Positions 1 to 9,022 are shown, counted from the stretch's first letter. The stretch: 40,979 nt of DNA from Gammaproteobacteria bacterium (GCA_020051015.1 JAGVJQ010000025.1:1-40979), one strand, 5' to 3'. Notes: generated by a model not told the origin, from the letters alone. Translations and numbers: made by a program.

Positions 1-211
1 AATTATTAAGAAAGTCTTTAAAAGAGGTATGAGTTTTTTCACGATGCATGAGGAATTATCCGATTCTATATAGATTAATAATATGGCATAAAATAATTGA
101 TAATTTTATTGGTTTTGGTATAGCCGCCAATAATAATACACACACTTCCACGCTGTCAATTTATTGACCATCTTAATAAAGCATTAATCAAGAAAGATTT
201 GATATTGATGT

Positions 212-979
212 TTATAAAAAATTAGCTAATCTAACAAAATCAGTGACCGATAACGTTTCTGCACGTAATTGTGGATCGATATTCGCTTGTTGAAAATGCT
301 CGGGCTGACAAAAATTCTTTAAACAATTACGCAATGTTTTGCGGCGTTGGCTAAAGGCTTGTTTTACTAACTCAGCAAATACTGCATAATCATTGGCTAC
401 GACAGGCAATGTTTGGTATGGAATTAATCGCACAATTGCTGAGTCAACTTTGGGCGCAGGACGAAAAGCGCCGGGTGGCACGGTAAATAAATATTGAATT
501 TGGCAATGATATTGCAACATCACGCTTAATCGACCATACGCATCAGCCCCTGCTTTGGCAGCCATGCGCTCCACCACTTCTTTTTGCAACATGAAATGCA
601 TATCTTTAATGTGTTTCGTATATTGCATTAAATGAAATAATAATGGCGAAGAAATGTTATAAGGCAAATTACCGATCACTCGTAAGGTTGCTGTGTCAGT
701 ATGTTGACTAAAATCATAAGTCAACGCGTCTTGATGGTGAATAATTAACTCGCCTAATCCAGCACAGGCTTGCTGTAAATGTGGAATCACACCTTCATCT
801 AGTTCAATCACATCCAGATGTTTTGCTAATGGCAGAATTGCTTGTGTTAACGCGCCAAGTCCCGGACCAATTTCAATAATAGGTTGGCTAGGTTGCGGCG
901 CTATCACCGTGACAATCTTTCGAATAATATTCGGATCGTGCAAGAAATTTTGACCGAGATGTTTTTTGGCTTTGTACAT
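212..979 (-). CDS. rsmA: 16S rRNA dimethyladenosine transferase RsmA (KsgA)
   Basis: RsmA transfers four methyl groups from SAM to two adjacent adenosines near the 3' end of 16S rRNA, a late step in small-subunit maturation. The N-terminus KKHLGQNFLHD, the SAM-binding IEIGPGLGALT and the catalytic NLPYNISSPLL are typical, and the roughly 255-residue length is normal. I chose the ATG at 979, giving MYKAKKHLGQ, because GGGAG lies about five bases before it; a TTG at 991 would add four residues but would use that SD as coding sequence. It lies downstream of surA on the same strand, as in the enterobacterial surA-pdxA-rsmA order, but pdxA is absent and a large inverted repeat separates the two genes. 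Confidence 0.97.
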   Translation of the reverse strand: MYKAKKHLGQNFLHDPNIIRKIVTVIAPQPSQPIIEIGPGLGALTQAILPLAKHLDVIELDEGVIPHLQQACAGLGELIIHHQDALTYDFSQHTDTATLRVIGNLPYNISSPLLFHLMQYTKHIKDMHFMLQKEVVERMAAKAGADAYGRLSVMLQYHCQIQYLFTVPPGAFRPAPKVDSAIVRLIPYQTLPVVANDYAVFAELVKQAFSQRRKTLRNCLKNFCQPEHFQQANIDPQLRAETLSVTDFVRLANFL

Positions 980-1004
980 GGGAACTCCCAATGAACTTCA
1001 TTTT

Positions 1005-1125
1005 ATGTAGGGTGGATTAGAGCCGCGAGGCTCGTAATCCACCACTGCTGGATAATTCAAATTATGCATATGAAAGATCATTTAATGGTGGATTACGAGC
1101 CTCGCGGCTCTAATCCACCCTACAT
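1005..1125. repeat. Perfect 40-bp inverted repeat between surA and rsmA
   Basis: Arms 1005-1044 and 1086-1125 are exact reverse complements, with a 41-base spacer. Each arm starts ATGTAGGGTGGATTAGAGCC and contains a smaller palindrome, GAGCCGCGAGGCTC. A surA-rsmA transcript would fold this into a very stable hairpin. It resembles the GTAGGGTGG-type palindromic repeats common in gammaproteobacteria. There is no U-run to make it a classical terminator. Confidence 0.9.
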
Positions 1126-1139
1126 TGTCAAAGAAGCAT

Positions 1140-2456
1140 CTATTTTATTAAAATTTTAATATAAGAGTCATCACGTAATTGTTGTACCCAAATCGCTGCA
1201 TTTTCATTAAATTGTCGCATATAAATCATTTGCTTAATTTGGTTCTGTTGATATTGTTGACTATCATTAACTTGTTTGCGGCCTAGTACTTGAATCAAAT
1301 GCCAGCCATATTGTGTTTTTACTGGTTGACTAATTTGATTGATAGCTAATTGATTCATTGCTTGTTCGAATGGGGGAACAAGCATGCCGGGCATAACCCA
1401 ACCAAGATCGCCACCTTTTACAGCTGAGCCAGGATCTTGCGAATATTTCTTCGCCATATCTGCGAAGTTGGCACCATGTATAATTTGATTACGAATAATT
1501 TCGAGCTGTTGCTTAGCTGGACCATCATCGCTAGGTAAATTGGTTTTGATCAAAATATGACGAACATCGGTTTCTGTAACAAAGTGATTGGTATTATTAT
1601 CTTTAACGCCTTCCAGTTTAATAACGTGAACACCGTTACCCGTACGAATTGGGCCAGCTACATCACCTGGCTTCATATCCACTACTTTGGCAGCAAATAC
1701 ACTGGGTAACTCTTCGAGTTTACGCCACCCTAAATCACCACCCTTCATTGCTTCTTCGCCATCAGAATTAGCGGCAGCTAAGGTTTTAAAATTAGCTCCT
1801 TTTTGCAATTGAGTAATAATGGATTGTGCTTTCGCATAAGCTTCTTGCACTTGTGCCGATGATGGCGCATCTGGCAATGAAATTAAAATATCATCCACAT
1901 GATAAGCATCATGCTTTTGTGCTAATACATAAGGAGAGTTTTCAGCATTTTTGACGTCTTGAGGGGTAATATTAATATTAGAGCCAACAGCGCGTTGCAA
2001 TAATTGCTGAATGGTCATTTGCTCTTTAATTTGTTTGCGGTATTGGGCAAAATCAATGCCTTGTTGCGCTAAAGCATCACGCATCTGGCTAACAGTTAAT
2101 TTATTTTTTGCAGCGATACCTTCAATCGCTTGATTGAGTTGATCTTCAGAAACAGTAATACCCATACGAGCCGCTGTTTGTAACTCAATTTTATGGTCAA
2201 TCAATTGATTGAGTACCTGCATTTGCAATTGCTTGGTATCCGGTAATGGCGTATTGGTTTGTTGTAACTCATTTTCAGCCATTTGCATGGCTTGATTAAG
2301 CTCACTTTGTGTAATGACTTCAGTGTTAACAATGGCTACGACGCTATCTAGCGTAACGGGTTGATTGGTTGTTGCAGCCATTGCTGTGCCTGTTATGATG
2401 GACAAGAATGCTGCAGCTAAGGTAACTTTAGTAACAAAGCGTAATAAATTTTTCAT
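1140..2456 (-). CDS. surA: Periplasmic peptidyl-prolyl isomerase / chaperone SurA
   Basis: SurA is a periplasmic chaperone for outer-membrane beta-barrel proteins. The roughly 438-residue protein has a signal peptide ending near TGTAMA-ATTN, a SurA N-terminal helical domain (DSVVAIVNTEVITQSELN), two parvulin repeats (DDILISLPDAP... and VRHILIKTNLP..., both with the GGDLGW motif) and a short C-terminal helix. The ATG at 2456 is preferred over a TTG nine bases upstream; neither has a clear SD. In E. coli surA follows lptD and precedes pdxA-rsmA; neither lptD nor pdxA is beside it here. Confidence 0.96.
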   Translation of the reverse strand: MKNLLRFVTKVTLAAAFLSIITGTAMAATTNQPVTLDSVVAIVNTEVITQSELNQAMQMAENELQQTNTPLPDTKQLQMQVLNQLIDHKIELQTAARMGITVSEDQLNQAIEGIAAKNKLTVSQMRDALAQQGIDFAQYRKQIKEQMTIQQLLQRAVGSNINITPQDVKNAENSPYVLAQKHDAYHVDDILISLPDAPSSAQVQEAYAKAQSIITQLQKGANFKTLAAANSDGEEAMKGGDLGWRKLEELPSVFAAKVVDMKPGDVAGPIRTGNGVHVIKLEGVKDNNTNHFVTETDVRHILIKTNLPSDDGPAKQQLEIIRNQIIHGANFADMAKKYSQDPGSAVKGGDLGWVMPGMLVPPFEQAMNQLAINQISQPVKTQYGWHLIQVLGRKQVNDSQQYQQNQIKQMIYMRQFNENAAIWVQQLRDDSYIKILIK

Positions 2457-2695
2457 AGTGTTCAATTGAGTTGTGAGTATAGGTCGTTATTATCATATAA
2501 AGTGGGGCCAAAGCCAAGAAAAGAACGTACTTTTCATTAATGATTAGATTAATATATAACCATTTTGAGGTCATGCGCACAAAACATGGGGTGAATTGGG
2601 GTGAGATGGGGATATCCTCATTTAATATGGGATTTCCTGGTGGAAGTAATTTACTCTGGTAGCATTAAAATTTAATTTTAGAAGGAGCCTAGAAA

Positions 2696-3220
2696 ATGTT
2701 TAAAAAAATATTCGTAATGATGTTATGTTGCCAAACACTGCAAGCCGCTGTGGTGGTCCCCATTTATCAAACTACAGCCACAGGACAAGGCGCTTATCTA
2801 GGGACAGTGACGCTAGATAATACGCAATATGGTTTATTATTGACCCCCAATTTACATGGCTTAACCGCGGGTATTCATGGTTTTCATGTTCATCAAATGG
2901 CCAATTGTAGTGATACTGGTATGGCGGCCGGCGGACATTTAGATCCACAAAACACTGGCAAACACTTAGGGCCATATAATGCTAATGGCCATTTGGGCGA
3001 TTTGCCCGTTTTATATGTTGATGCCAAAGGCGATGCTGTCTTGCCAGAATTGGCACCACGATTAAATATTGCTGATGTTAGCGGACATGCGTTGATGATT
3101 CATGCTGGTGGGGATAATTATTCAGATGTGCCGGAAAAATTAGGTGGCGGCGGTCCACGCGTTGCATGTGGCGTCATTCCTGCAGCAAAAGAGGATAAAA
3201 ATGAAAACACGTCAAATTAG
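2696..3220 (+). CDS. sodC: Cu/Zn superoxide dismutase, secreted
   Basis: SodC dismutates superoxide in the periplasm and in pathogens protects against host oxidative burst. A signal peptide (MFKKIFVMMLCCQTLQA) precedes a full domain. The copper/zinc ligand motifs are visible: GFHVHQ, GGHLDP, GHLGDLP and HALMIHAGGDNY, followed by the Cys-containing GGGGPRVACGVIP. A strong SD (AAGGAG) precedes the ATG. The last 20 bases overlap the start of the next gene, an aldo/keto reductase, which suggests translational coupling. The 174-residue length is normal. Confidence 0.95.
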   Translation: MFKKIFVMMLCCQTLQAAVVVPIYQTTATGQGAYLGTVTLDNTQYGLLLTPNLHGLTAGIHGFHVHQMANCSDTGMAAGGHLDPQNTGKHLGPYNANGHLGDLPVLYVDAKGDAVLPELAPRLNIADVSGHALMIHAGGDNYSDVPEKLGGGGPRVACGVIPAAKEDKNENTSN

Positions 3221-4193
3221 CAATACGGGCTTTGAAGTCACCGGCATCGGTCTTGGCTGCATGGGATTGTCTGGTTTTTACGGGGCGGTGGAAGCAAATG
3301 AAGCCGAGGCGACCTTGCTACACGCAGTCGAATTAGGGGTAACTCATTTTGATACGGCCGATGTTTATGGTGATGGTCATAATGAAGAATTGATTGGGCG
3401 TGTATTAAAGCCTTATCGAAATAAAGTAAAAGTTGCGACTAAGTTTGGCTTGATTCGTAATAAAGAAGGGCAATTATCAGAAGTAAATGGCCATCCTGAT
3501 TATGTTAAAGCGTGCTGTGACAAAAGTCTTTCCAGACTTAATCTTGAACAGATTGACTTATATTATTTACACAGAATTGATCCTAAGGTGCCTATTGAGG
3601 AAACCGTTGCCGCCATGGCTGAGTTAGTGAAAAAAGGCAAAATTCAATTTATTGGGTTGTCGGGCTCGTCTGTTGAGCAACTTAAGCGTGCTCACCAGGT
3701 TCATCCTATTACCGCAGTACAAGTCGAATACTCATTATGGAGTCGTGAACCTGAACAAGAATTACTTACAGCGTGCGAAGAGTTAGGGATAGGGTTGGTA
3801 GCTTACAGCCCATTAGGCCGTGGTTTTTTAAGTGGCAAGATTCGCTCAATCGACCAATTGCCTGCAAATGATCCCCGCCGTAAATTACCACGATTTACCC
3901 AAGAATTTTTCAACGAAAATCTTAAAATTGCTGATGTTGTCATTGAATTTGCTAAACAAAAGGGCTGTACGCCTGCACAAGTTGCATTAGCTTGGTTATT
4001 GGCAAAGTCATCTCGCATTGCCATTATTCCAGGCACGAGGAAACGAAAAAATTTGGAAGAAAATGTTAATGCCGATAAGGTGATCTTAACGAAGCTGGAG
4101 TTAGAGGAATTAAATAATTTGATTCCGCCCGGGATGGCATTAGGTGGGCGGTATCCGGAGCATTTAATGAAATTATTTAATTTTAAAGAGTAA
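3201..4193 (+). CDS. Aldo/keto reductase
   Basis: An NADPH-dependent oxidoreductase of the AKR superfamily, 330 residues. The catalytic tetrad is present: Asp and Tyr in DTADVYG, Lys in VATKFG and His in YYLHRID. A C-terminal NADP-binding segment reads IIPGTRKRKNLEENV. The N-terminus MKTRQISNTGFEVTGIGLG is typical of the AKR13-like group. The ATG at 3201 follows AGAGGATAAAA and overlaps the sodC end; longer starts run into sodC. The substrate cannot be told from sequence. A second member lies at 5284-6321, separated by the SPFH gene. Confidence 0.93.
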   Translation: MKTRQISNTGFEVTGIGLGCMGLSGFYGAVEANEAEATLLHAVELGVTHFDTADVYGDGHNEELIGRVLKPYRNKVKVATKFGLIRNKEGQLSEVNGHPDYVKACCDKSLSRLNLEQIDLYYLHRIDPKVPIEETVAAMAELVKKGKIQFIGLSGSSVEQLKRAHQVHPITAVQVEYSLWSREPEQELLTACEELGIGLVAYSPLGRGFLSGKIRSIDQLPANDPRRKLPRFTQEFFNENLKIADVVIEFAKQKGCTPAQVALAWLLAKSSRIAIIPGTRKRKNLEENVNADKVILTKLELEELNNLIPPGMALGGRYPEHLMKLFNFKE

Positions 4194-4285
4194 TTTCCGG
4201 CTGTTGGTAGGAATATATGTATTTACTTGCATGCTAACAAATCGAGGGTTACACTGATTTAATTATTAACGTAGGAAATTTTATT

Positions 4286-5194
4286 ATGACATTAGGAATT
4301 ATTATTGCAGTTATTGTTATTTTGGCATTTTTAACTTTTTTTACGGTAGATCAACAATCGGCTGCTGTTGTCGAACGATTTGGTAAATTTGTTAGAATTG
4401 GGCAAGCTGGCTTGAATGTGAAAATCCCACTCATTGAACAAATTAGAGGACGAATTAACTTACGCGTACGCCAATTAGATGTGCCTGTGGAAACAAAGTC
4501 ACAAGACAATGTGTTTGTAAGGGTTGCTGTTTCAGTACAATATCACGCCTTGCAAGATAAAGTGTTTGAAGCTTTTTATCGACTAGAGAATACTGAACAG
4601 CAAATCACTGCCTTTGTGTTTGATGTGGTGCGAGCTAGAGTACCTAAAATTAATTTAGATGATGTATTTGAAAAGAAAGATGAAATTGCTGATGCTGTAA
4701 AATCTGAACTTAGCGAAGTAATGTCAGATTTTGGTTATGGTATCGTTAAAGCACTGGTAACGGATATTGAGCCAGATCAAAAAGTAAAATCAGCCATGAA
4801 TGAAATCAATGAAGCACAACGTATGCGAATTGCTGCAACTGAACGTGGTGAAGCAGAAAAGATTTTGAAAGTAAAAGCGGCCGAAGCAGAAGCGGCAAGT
4901 AAAGCATTACAAGGTAAAGGTATTGCTGAACAACGTCGCGCGATTGTTGATGGATTGCGTGATTCAGTTGGGGGCTTCCAAAAACAAATTCCAGGCACAA
5001 CGACACAAGATATTTTAAGTTTGGTACTAATGACACAATATTTTGACACGTTGCGCGACGTTGGTGTTTCATCACGCAGCAATACGATTTTGATTCCACA
5101 TGGCCCTGCAGTATTAAATGATTTATCTGAATCACTACGTACAGCAATGATTACGGCCAATGAAGTAGCGAAACAACACGATAGTAATGACTAA
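4286..5194 (+). CDS. SPFH-domain membrane protein, HIR-like
   Basis: A stomatin/prohibitin/flotillin/HflK-C protein that probably forms ring-like scaffolds in membrane microdomains. Residues 2-20 form one membrane segment, then comes the SPFH domain (from about 25), then a charged helical stretch (EAQRMRIAATERGEAEKIL) and a C-terminal region ending near IPHGPAVLNDL. From memory, LRVRQLDVPVETKSQDNVFV, FDVVRARVPKINLDDVFE, IVDGLRDSVGGFQ and TQYFDTL closely parallel plant hypersensitive-induced-reaction proteins. Bacterial relatives exist. No NfeD partner is adjacent. A strong terminator follows. Confidence 0.9.
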   Translation: MTLGIIIAVIVILAFLTFFTVDQQSAAVVERFGKFVRIGQAGLNVKIPLIEQIRGRINLRVRQLDVPVETKSQDNVFVRVAVSVQYHALQDKVFEAFYRLENTEQQITAFVFDVVRARVPKINLDDVFEKKDEIADAVKSELSEVMSDFGYGIVKALVTDIEPDQKVKSAMNEINEAQRMRIAATERGEAEKILKVKAAEAEAASKALQGKGIAEQRRAIVDGLRDSVGGFQKQIPGTTTQDILSLVLMTQYFDTLRDVGVSSRSNTILIPHGPAVLNDLSESLRTAMITANEVAKQHDSND

Positions 5195-5200
5195 CTTAAA

Positions 5201-5234
5201 TTAAACCTCCGGGAATCTCCCGGAGGTTTAATTT
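5201..5234 (+). terminator. Rho-independent terminator after the SPFH gene
   Basis: A perfect 14-bp stem (TTAAACCTCCGGGA with TCCCGGAGGTTTAA, three-base loop) sits seven bases after the SPFH stop codon. The A/T-rich base of the stem and the trailing T's fit a terminator that ends the sodC-AKR-SPFH transcript. Confidence 0.85.
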
Positions 5235-5283
5235 ACCTATCTCTTATATACTTCACCCAACAAAAATACTTGCGGAGTAAAGC

Positions 5284-6321
5284 ATGCAATATAAAACATT
5301 AGGTACAAATGGTCCAGTCGTTTCAGCAGTCGGTTTGGGTTGTATGAGTATGTCAGGCAATTATGAAGCTGAGCGAGATGACATACAATCAATGCAAACG
5401 ATCTTGGGAACTTATAAATTAGGGGTCAATTTTTTTGATACTGCTGATGTATATGGAAATGGACGGAATGAGACTTTGGTTGGTCAAGCGTTGCATAATG
5501 AACTGCAAAAAAATCGTGAAAAAATTATTATCGCAACTAAATGTGGTTTTGTTTTAAATCCTGAAAACGGTTTATATTTGAAACTGGATTTGTCAGCAAA
5601 ATATATTAAAGCAGCATGTGAGGCTTCCTTAAAACGATTACAGTTAGATTATATTGATGTTTATTACTTACATCGGCCACCTGCTAAGAATCAATTTGAG
5701 GAAAGTTTACAAGCATTGGTTGAGTTATTGACAGAAAATAAAATTCGCTATGTTGGTCTTTCTGAAGCGACAGCAGAAAATATTCGTATGGCACATACGT
5801 ATTTTGCTAATGCAGGATTTCCAGATAAATTAGTGGCAATCCAATCGGAATTTAGTTTGTTAACGCAAGATCCATTGCAAAATGATGTGTTGGCAACGTG
5901 TGATGAGTTGGGTATTAGTTTTGTCCCTTACAGCCCTTTATCACGCGCATTATTGGCACCTGCTAATAAAATCAATGTGGATTATAGTTTTGATGAAGGT
6001 GATTTTCGTGCATTTCTACCACGCTTCCAAGGTGAAAATTTTAAATCTAACCTGGCGATGCGAGATGAGTTAGTAAAACTAGCTGAAACAAAAAATTGTA
6101 GTTTGCCACAATTGGCGCTGGCCTGGATTATTGCGCAAGGTAAGAGCGTGATACCTATTCCTGGTTCACGTCAACTTAAACATATAACAGATAATATTGG
6201 TGCAATAAATGTAGTATTAACTCAGCAAGATTTAGCAGCAATAAACAATATTGTTGGTAATGGCGGCAAGGGTTTGCGATATTCAAAAGAAATGTTAGAA
6301 ATGCAGAATATTGAGCATTAA
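5284..6321 (+). CDS. Aldo/keto reductase (second copy type)
   Basis: A 345-residue AKR-family NADPH oxidoreductase. DTADVYGNG carries the catalytic Asp and Tyr, IIIATKCGF the Lys and YYLHRPP the His; SVIPIPGSRQLKH forms the cofactor phosphate-binding region. It is related to the reductase at 3201-4193 but clearly diverged (different C-terminus, longer middle), so it looks like an old paralogue and not a recent duplication. It starts at an ATG after GCGGAGTAAAGC and has its own unit after the terminator at 5201-5234. Substrate unknown. Confidence 0.92.
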   Translation: MQYKTLGTNGPVVSAVGLGCMSMSGNYEAERDDIQSMQTILGTYKLGVNFFDTADVYGNGRNETLVGQALHNELQKNREKIIIATKCGFVLNPENGLYLKLDLSAKYIKAACEASLKRLQLDYIDVYYLHRPPAKNQFEESLQALVELLTENKIRYVGLSEATAENIRMAHTYFANAGFPDKLVAIQSEFSLLTQDPLQNDVLATCDELGISFVPYSPLSRALLAPANKINVDYSFDEGDFRAFLPRFQGENFKSNLAMRDELVKLAETKNCSLPQLALAWIIAQGKSVIPIPGSRQLKHITDNIGAINVVLTQQDLAAINNIVGNGGKGLRYSKEMLEMQNIEH

Positions 6322-6350
6322 ATATATTGTGAAATGATGACAATTTGAAT

Positions 6351-6506
6351 CGATCTTACGTAGGGGCGTATTGCATACGCCCATCTACCAAATATCAAAA
6401 AATATTAACTATATACACAATCCTTCAAACATCACCATACATATACTTCGGTCAAATTTGTGATGCGGCTTGATGGGCGTATGCAATACGCCCCTACGTA
6501 AGATCG
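6351..6506. repeat. Perfect 35-bp inverted repeat with nested hairpins
   Basis: Arms 6351-6385 and 6472-6506 are exact reverse complements, 86 bases apart. Each arm contains its own palindrome, GGGCGTATTGCATACGCCC. It lies between the convergent aldo/keto reductase and lepB genes. A partial copy of the same motif (GTATGCAATACGCCCCTA) is found near 16437. Confidence 0.9.
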
Positions 6507-6532
6507 GTGATGATGGAAGTATATAACTGTCG

Positions 6533-7315
6533 CTAAATCACCGTTCCAAATCGATCAAACCTAAAATTATTTTTTTCACTATTCCAACTTAATACCACTA
6601 AAAATCCCTTACCAATAATGTATTTATCAGAAACCATGCCAAAATAACGGCTATCTGCACTCATATCACGATTATCACCCATCATGAAATACGAACCTGC
6701 AGGTACGGTAACATCAAAATCAGCATTATCAATCGGATCCGTGCTAACAGGATTAATATAAATATCGTGCTTAACACCATTTAAATCTTCTTGGATTTTT
6801 TTAACTGGAATATTATTAATTGGCTCGATATCTTCAGCATTACTTATAAAAGTTTGTGTGGCTTCTTTGCCATTGATATATAACACTTTGTTTTTATATT
6901 GAATATGATCGCCCGGTACACCCACTACACGCTTAATTAATATTAAGCCTTTTTCTGCTGGTGAATTAAATAGCGCAATATCGCCGATTTTTGGATTATT
7001 AATAGGAATAATTTTGGTATTAATAACAGGCAAACGTAAACCATAAGCAAATTGATTAACTGCGACATAATCACCAGGCAAAATAGTGGGCTCTAATGAT
7101 CCAGATGGCACATGATAAAATTGGATGATGAAAGAGCGGATGATTAATACCGCTAAAAATACTGGGAAAAATGAACGTGCTTGTTCAATTAAAAAAGGAC
7201 GCTTATCAATGTTCTTTTTGGTGCGTTGTTTAGCAAACCAACAAATATCAACTAACGAAATTAAACCGGTAATGAATACCAGTAATGTTAAAATTAATGC
7301 AAAATTAAAATTCAT
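6533..7315 (-). CDS. lepB: Signal peptidase I
   Basis: LepB cleaves signal peptides of secreted proteins at the outer face of the inner membrane. Two N-terminal membrane segments (about residues 4-25 and 48-64) precede the catalytic domain. The nucleophile is Ser73 in VPSGSLEPT; family proteins usually have Met after this Ser, here Leu. The general-base Lys is in LIKRVVGVPGDHI, and the conserved GDNRDMSADSRYFG follows. The ATG at 7315 has AGGAAA upstream; a longer frame adds an unlikely 23-residue extension. The usual partners lepA and rnc are not adjacent. Confidence 0.95.
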   Translation of the reverse strand: MNFNFALILTLLVFITGLISLVDICWFAKQRTKKNIDKRPFLIEQARSFFPVFLAVLIIRSFIIQFYHVPSGSLEPTILPGDYVAVNQFAYGLRLPVINTKIIPINNPKIGDIALFNSPAEKGLILIKRVVGVPGDHIQYKNKVLYINGKEATQTFISNAEDIEPINNIPVKKIQEDLNGVKHDIYINPVSTDPIDNADFDVTVPAGSYFMMGDNRDMSADSRYFGMVSDKYIIGKGFLVVLSWNSEKNNFRFDRFGTVI

Positions 7316-7413
7316 TATATTTCCTAGATTTTTAATCGCTAAAGGATACACCAAATTCAGCAAAAATAGTTGACATATCACCACATTTATTAAATAATAA
7401 TTAAATTATGTTC

Positions 7414-7442
7414 TTGATGTTATATAATATACCTTCTATAAT
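7414..7442 (+). promoter_or_regulatory. Sigma-70-like promoter of the toxin-antitoxin pair
   Basis: TTGATG at 7414-7419 and TATAAT at 7437-7442 are separated by exactly 17 bases and lie just upstream of the antitoxin's SD. The surrounding TATA-rich partial dyads (TATATAATATA and TATAATATATA) could be an autoregulatory operator, but that is only a guess. Confidence 0.55.
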
Positions 7443-7466
7443 ATATAAGAAAAGGAGGTGATTAGC

Positions 7467-7697
7467 ATGTCAAAAATAATGTTTTCATTGTCAAACAATT
7501 TGATTCATCGAATGAAGGCCGTTATTCCTGCCGGAGAGCGATCTGCAGTGTTATCAAAATTGCTTGAAAAAGAAATAACTCTACGTGAACACCAATTTTA
7601 TAAAGCTGCGTTAGAGTTGGAAGCTAATCAAGGTTTGAAAAAAGAAATGCAAAATTGGGATACGGAATTTATGGAGGACGGTTTAGATAATGCATAA
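7467..7697 (+). CDS. Antitoxin of a MazEF/PemIK-type module
   Basis: A 76-residue protein directly before, and overlapping by eight bases, a MazF/PemK toxin gene. The N-terminal MSKIMFSLSNNLIHRMKAVI looks like a ribbon-helix-helix DNA-binding segment. The acidic C-terminus, EMQNWDTEFMEDGLDNA, is the usual toxin-binding tail. A near-perfect SD, AAGGAGGTG at 7452-7460, sets the ATG at 7467; an earlier GTG at 7458 lies inside the SD. Such antitoxins normally repress their own operon together with the toxin. Confidence 0.85.
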   Translation: MSKIMFSLSNNLIHRMKAVIPAGERSAVLSKLLEKEITLREHQFYKAALELEANQGLKKEMQNWDTEFMEDGLDNA

Positions 7698-8022
7698 TCA
7701 TTATAAACGTGGTTCAGTTTATCTTGTACAAGAAGGACAGATTGAAGGTGGTGAAATCAAGAAAACCCGACCATGGGTATTAGTTGGAACAAATGCCATT
7801 AATAATGCCCGCAGCACTATCGTTGCTATTCCACTATCCACCCAAGTTAAAGCAATTCCCAATTTAAGTATTAAAGTAATTTTTAACGGCATGAATATTT
7901 GTGCTATTATCGATCAGATTCGCGCTCTTGATAAAAAACGATTTATCCGGTACGAAGGTGAATTAGCTGAATATGAAATGGACTTGATTGATGACGGTTT
8001 GCGTAAAGTATTAAGTTTATAA
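7690..8022 (+). CDS. MazF/PemK-family toxin (mRNA interferase)
   Basis: A 110-residue endoribonuclease toxin that cleaves mRNA at specific short sites. It begins with the family's KRGSVYLVQ (usually RGDIYLV), followed by KKTRPWVLVGTNAIN, TIVAIPLST and CAIIDQIRALDKKRF; the last carries the conserved substrate-binding segment. It overlaps the antitoxin by eight bases, which fits coupled translation. The cleavage site cannot be predicted from sequence. The frame is intact, so the module may be functional. Confidence 0.9.
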   Translation: MHNHYKRGSVYLVQEGQIEGGEIKKTRPWVLVGTNAINNARSTIVAIPLSTQVKAIPNLSIKVIFNGMNICAIIDQIRALDKKRFIRYEGELAEYEMDLIDDGLRKVLSL

Positions 8023-8038
8023 TTTTTTAAGAGTTGAG

Positions 8039-9010
8039 ATGGATCCTATTACTCACGGACTGTTAGGCGCCAATATTGGTTATGCTGTTTGCGGCAAAAA
8101 AATAAATAAACATGCCTGGCGAGTAGGTGCTCTATCCTCCATGGCCCCCGATTTAGATATATTAATTCAATCAAAACATAATCCATTTTTACTCTATGAA
8201 TTTCATCGTGATTTTACCCACTCATTAGTGTTTATTCCTATTATCGGTATCATTGTCGGTTTATTTTATTTATTAATTTGTAAATCTTCGCGCATCAATT
8301 GGCAATATGTCATCTTGGCAGCAATAGTAGCCGCAGCAACCCACGGGATATTAGATACTTGTACTAGTTATGGTACCGTACTATTGTGGCCTTTTAGTAA
8401 TGAGCGTTTGGCATGGGATATTATCGCTATCATCGATCCCATTGTGACGGGAATCCTATTAATTAGCTTATTAATTGCATTAAGAAAACAGTCGCCACTT
8501 ATTGCTGCATTCGGAGTTGTGGTAACTATATGTTATCTGATGTTAGGTGTATGGCAACATGAGCGTGGTATAAAATTACAAACGACATGGGCTGCTGAAC
8601 AACACCACGTTATAGTTCGACAACGTGTTATGCCAACCGTCGGACAATTATATTATTGGCATGGTATTTATCAGTCTGGACAAAAAATTTATTTTACCTC
8701 TATTTTATTATTACCTTTTTTACAACCAGAGATCAGCACTAAAATTGCAGCACCATTATTTTCAGCAACACAATTACCAAATTCAGTAACCAAAAATCCA
8801 TTGCAATGGCATGATTTTAAGATTTTTAATTGGTTTAGCGATGATTATTTAGTAGTAGCGAATAGTTCGCCATTAACATTGTGTGATGCACTTTATACCC
8901 AATACCAGCCGTCGATTCGTTGCATCTGGGCGATACAATTTCCAGACGTGGTAGATGCGCAGCATTTATTGTTAAAAAAATTTGAGCCAATAGCGGAGCA
9001 TCAATTGTAA
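8039..9010 (+). CDS. DUF457-type membrane-bound metal-dependent hydrolase
   Basis: A 323-residue inner-membrane protein of the YdjM/DUF457 family, putative metal hydrolases of unknown substrate. His and Asp motifs that could bind metal are MDPITHGLLGA, APDLDIL, HRDFTHSLVF and AATHGILDTCTSYG. About four or five hydrophobic segments lie between residues 60 and 180. The C-terminal half (from about 185) is probably periplasmic. It starts at an ATG after GAGTTGAG, 16 bases after the toxin gene, so it may be read from the same promoter. Function unproven for the family. Confidence 0.85.
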   Translation: MDPITHGLLGANIGYAVCGKKINKHAWRVGALSSMAPDLDILIQSKHNPFLLYEFHRDFTHSLVFIPIIGIIVGLFYLLICKSSRINWQYVILAAIVAAATHGILDTCTSYGTVLLWPFSNERLAWDIIAIIDPIVTGILLISLLIALRKQSPLIAAFGVVVTICYLMLGVWQHERGIKLQTTWAAEQHHVIVRQRVMPTVGQLYYWHGIYQSGQKIYFTSILLLPFLQPEISTKIAAPLFSATQLPNSVTKNPLQWHDFKIFNWFSDDYLVVANSSPLTLCDALYTQYQPSIRCIWAIQFPDVVDAQHLLLKKFEPIAEHQL

Positions 9011-9022
9011 ACAGGCCTTGGG

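Noticed and set aside
2580-2640. GGGGTGA short direct repeats upstream of sodC as a regulator site
   Set aside because: Only two or three loose copies with no symmetry; no basis for a named regulator.
4777-5160. Two long minus-strand frames across the SPFH gene
   Set aside because: They are shadows of a well-conserved coding sequence and show no recognisable protein.
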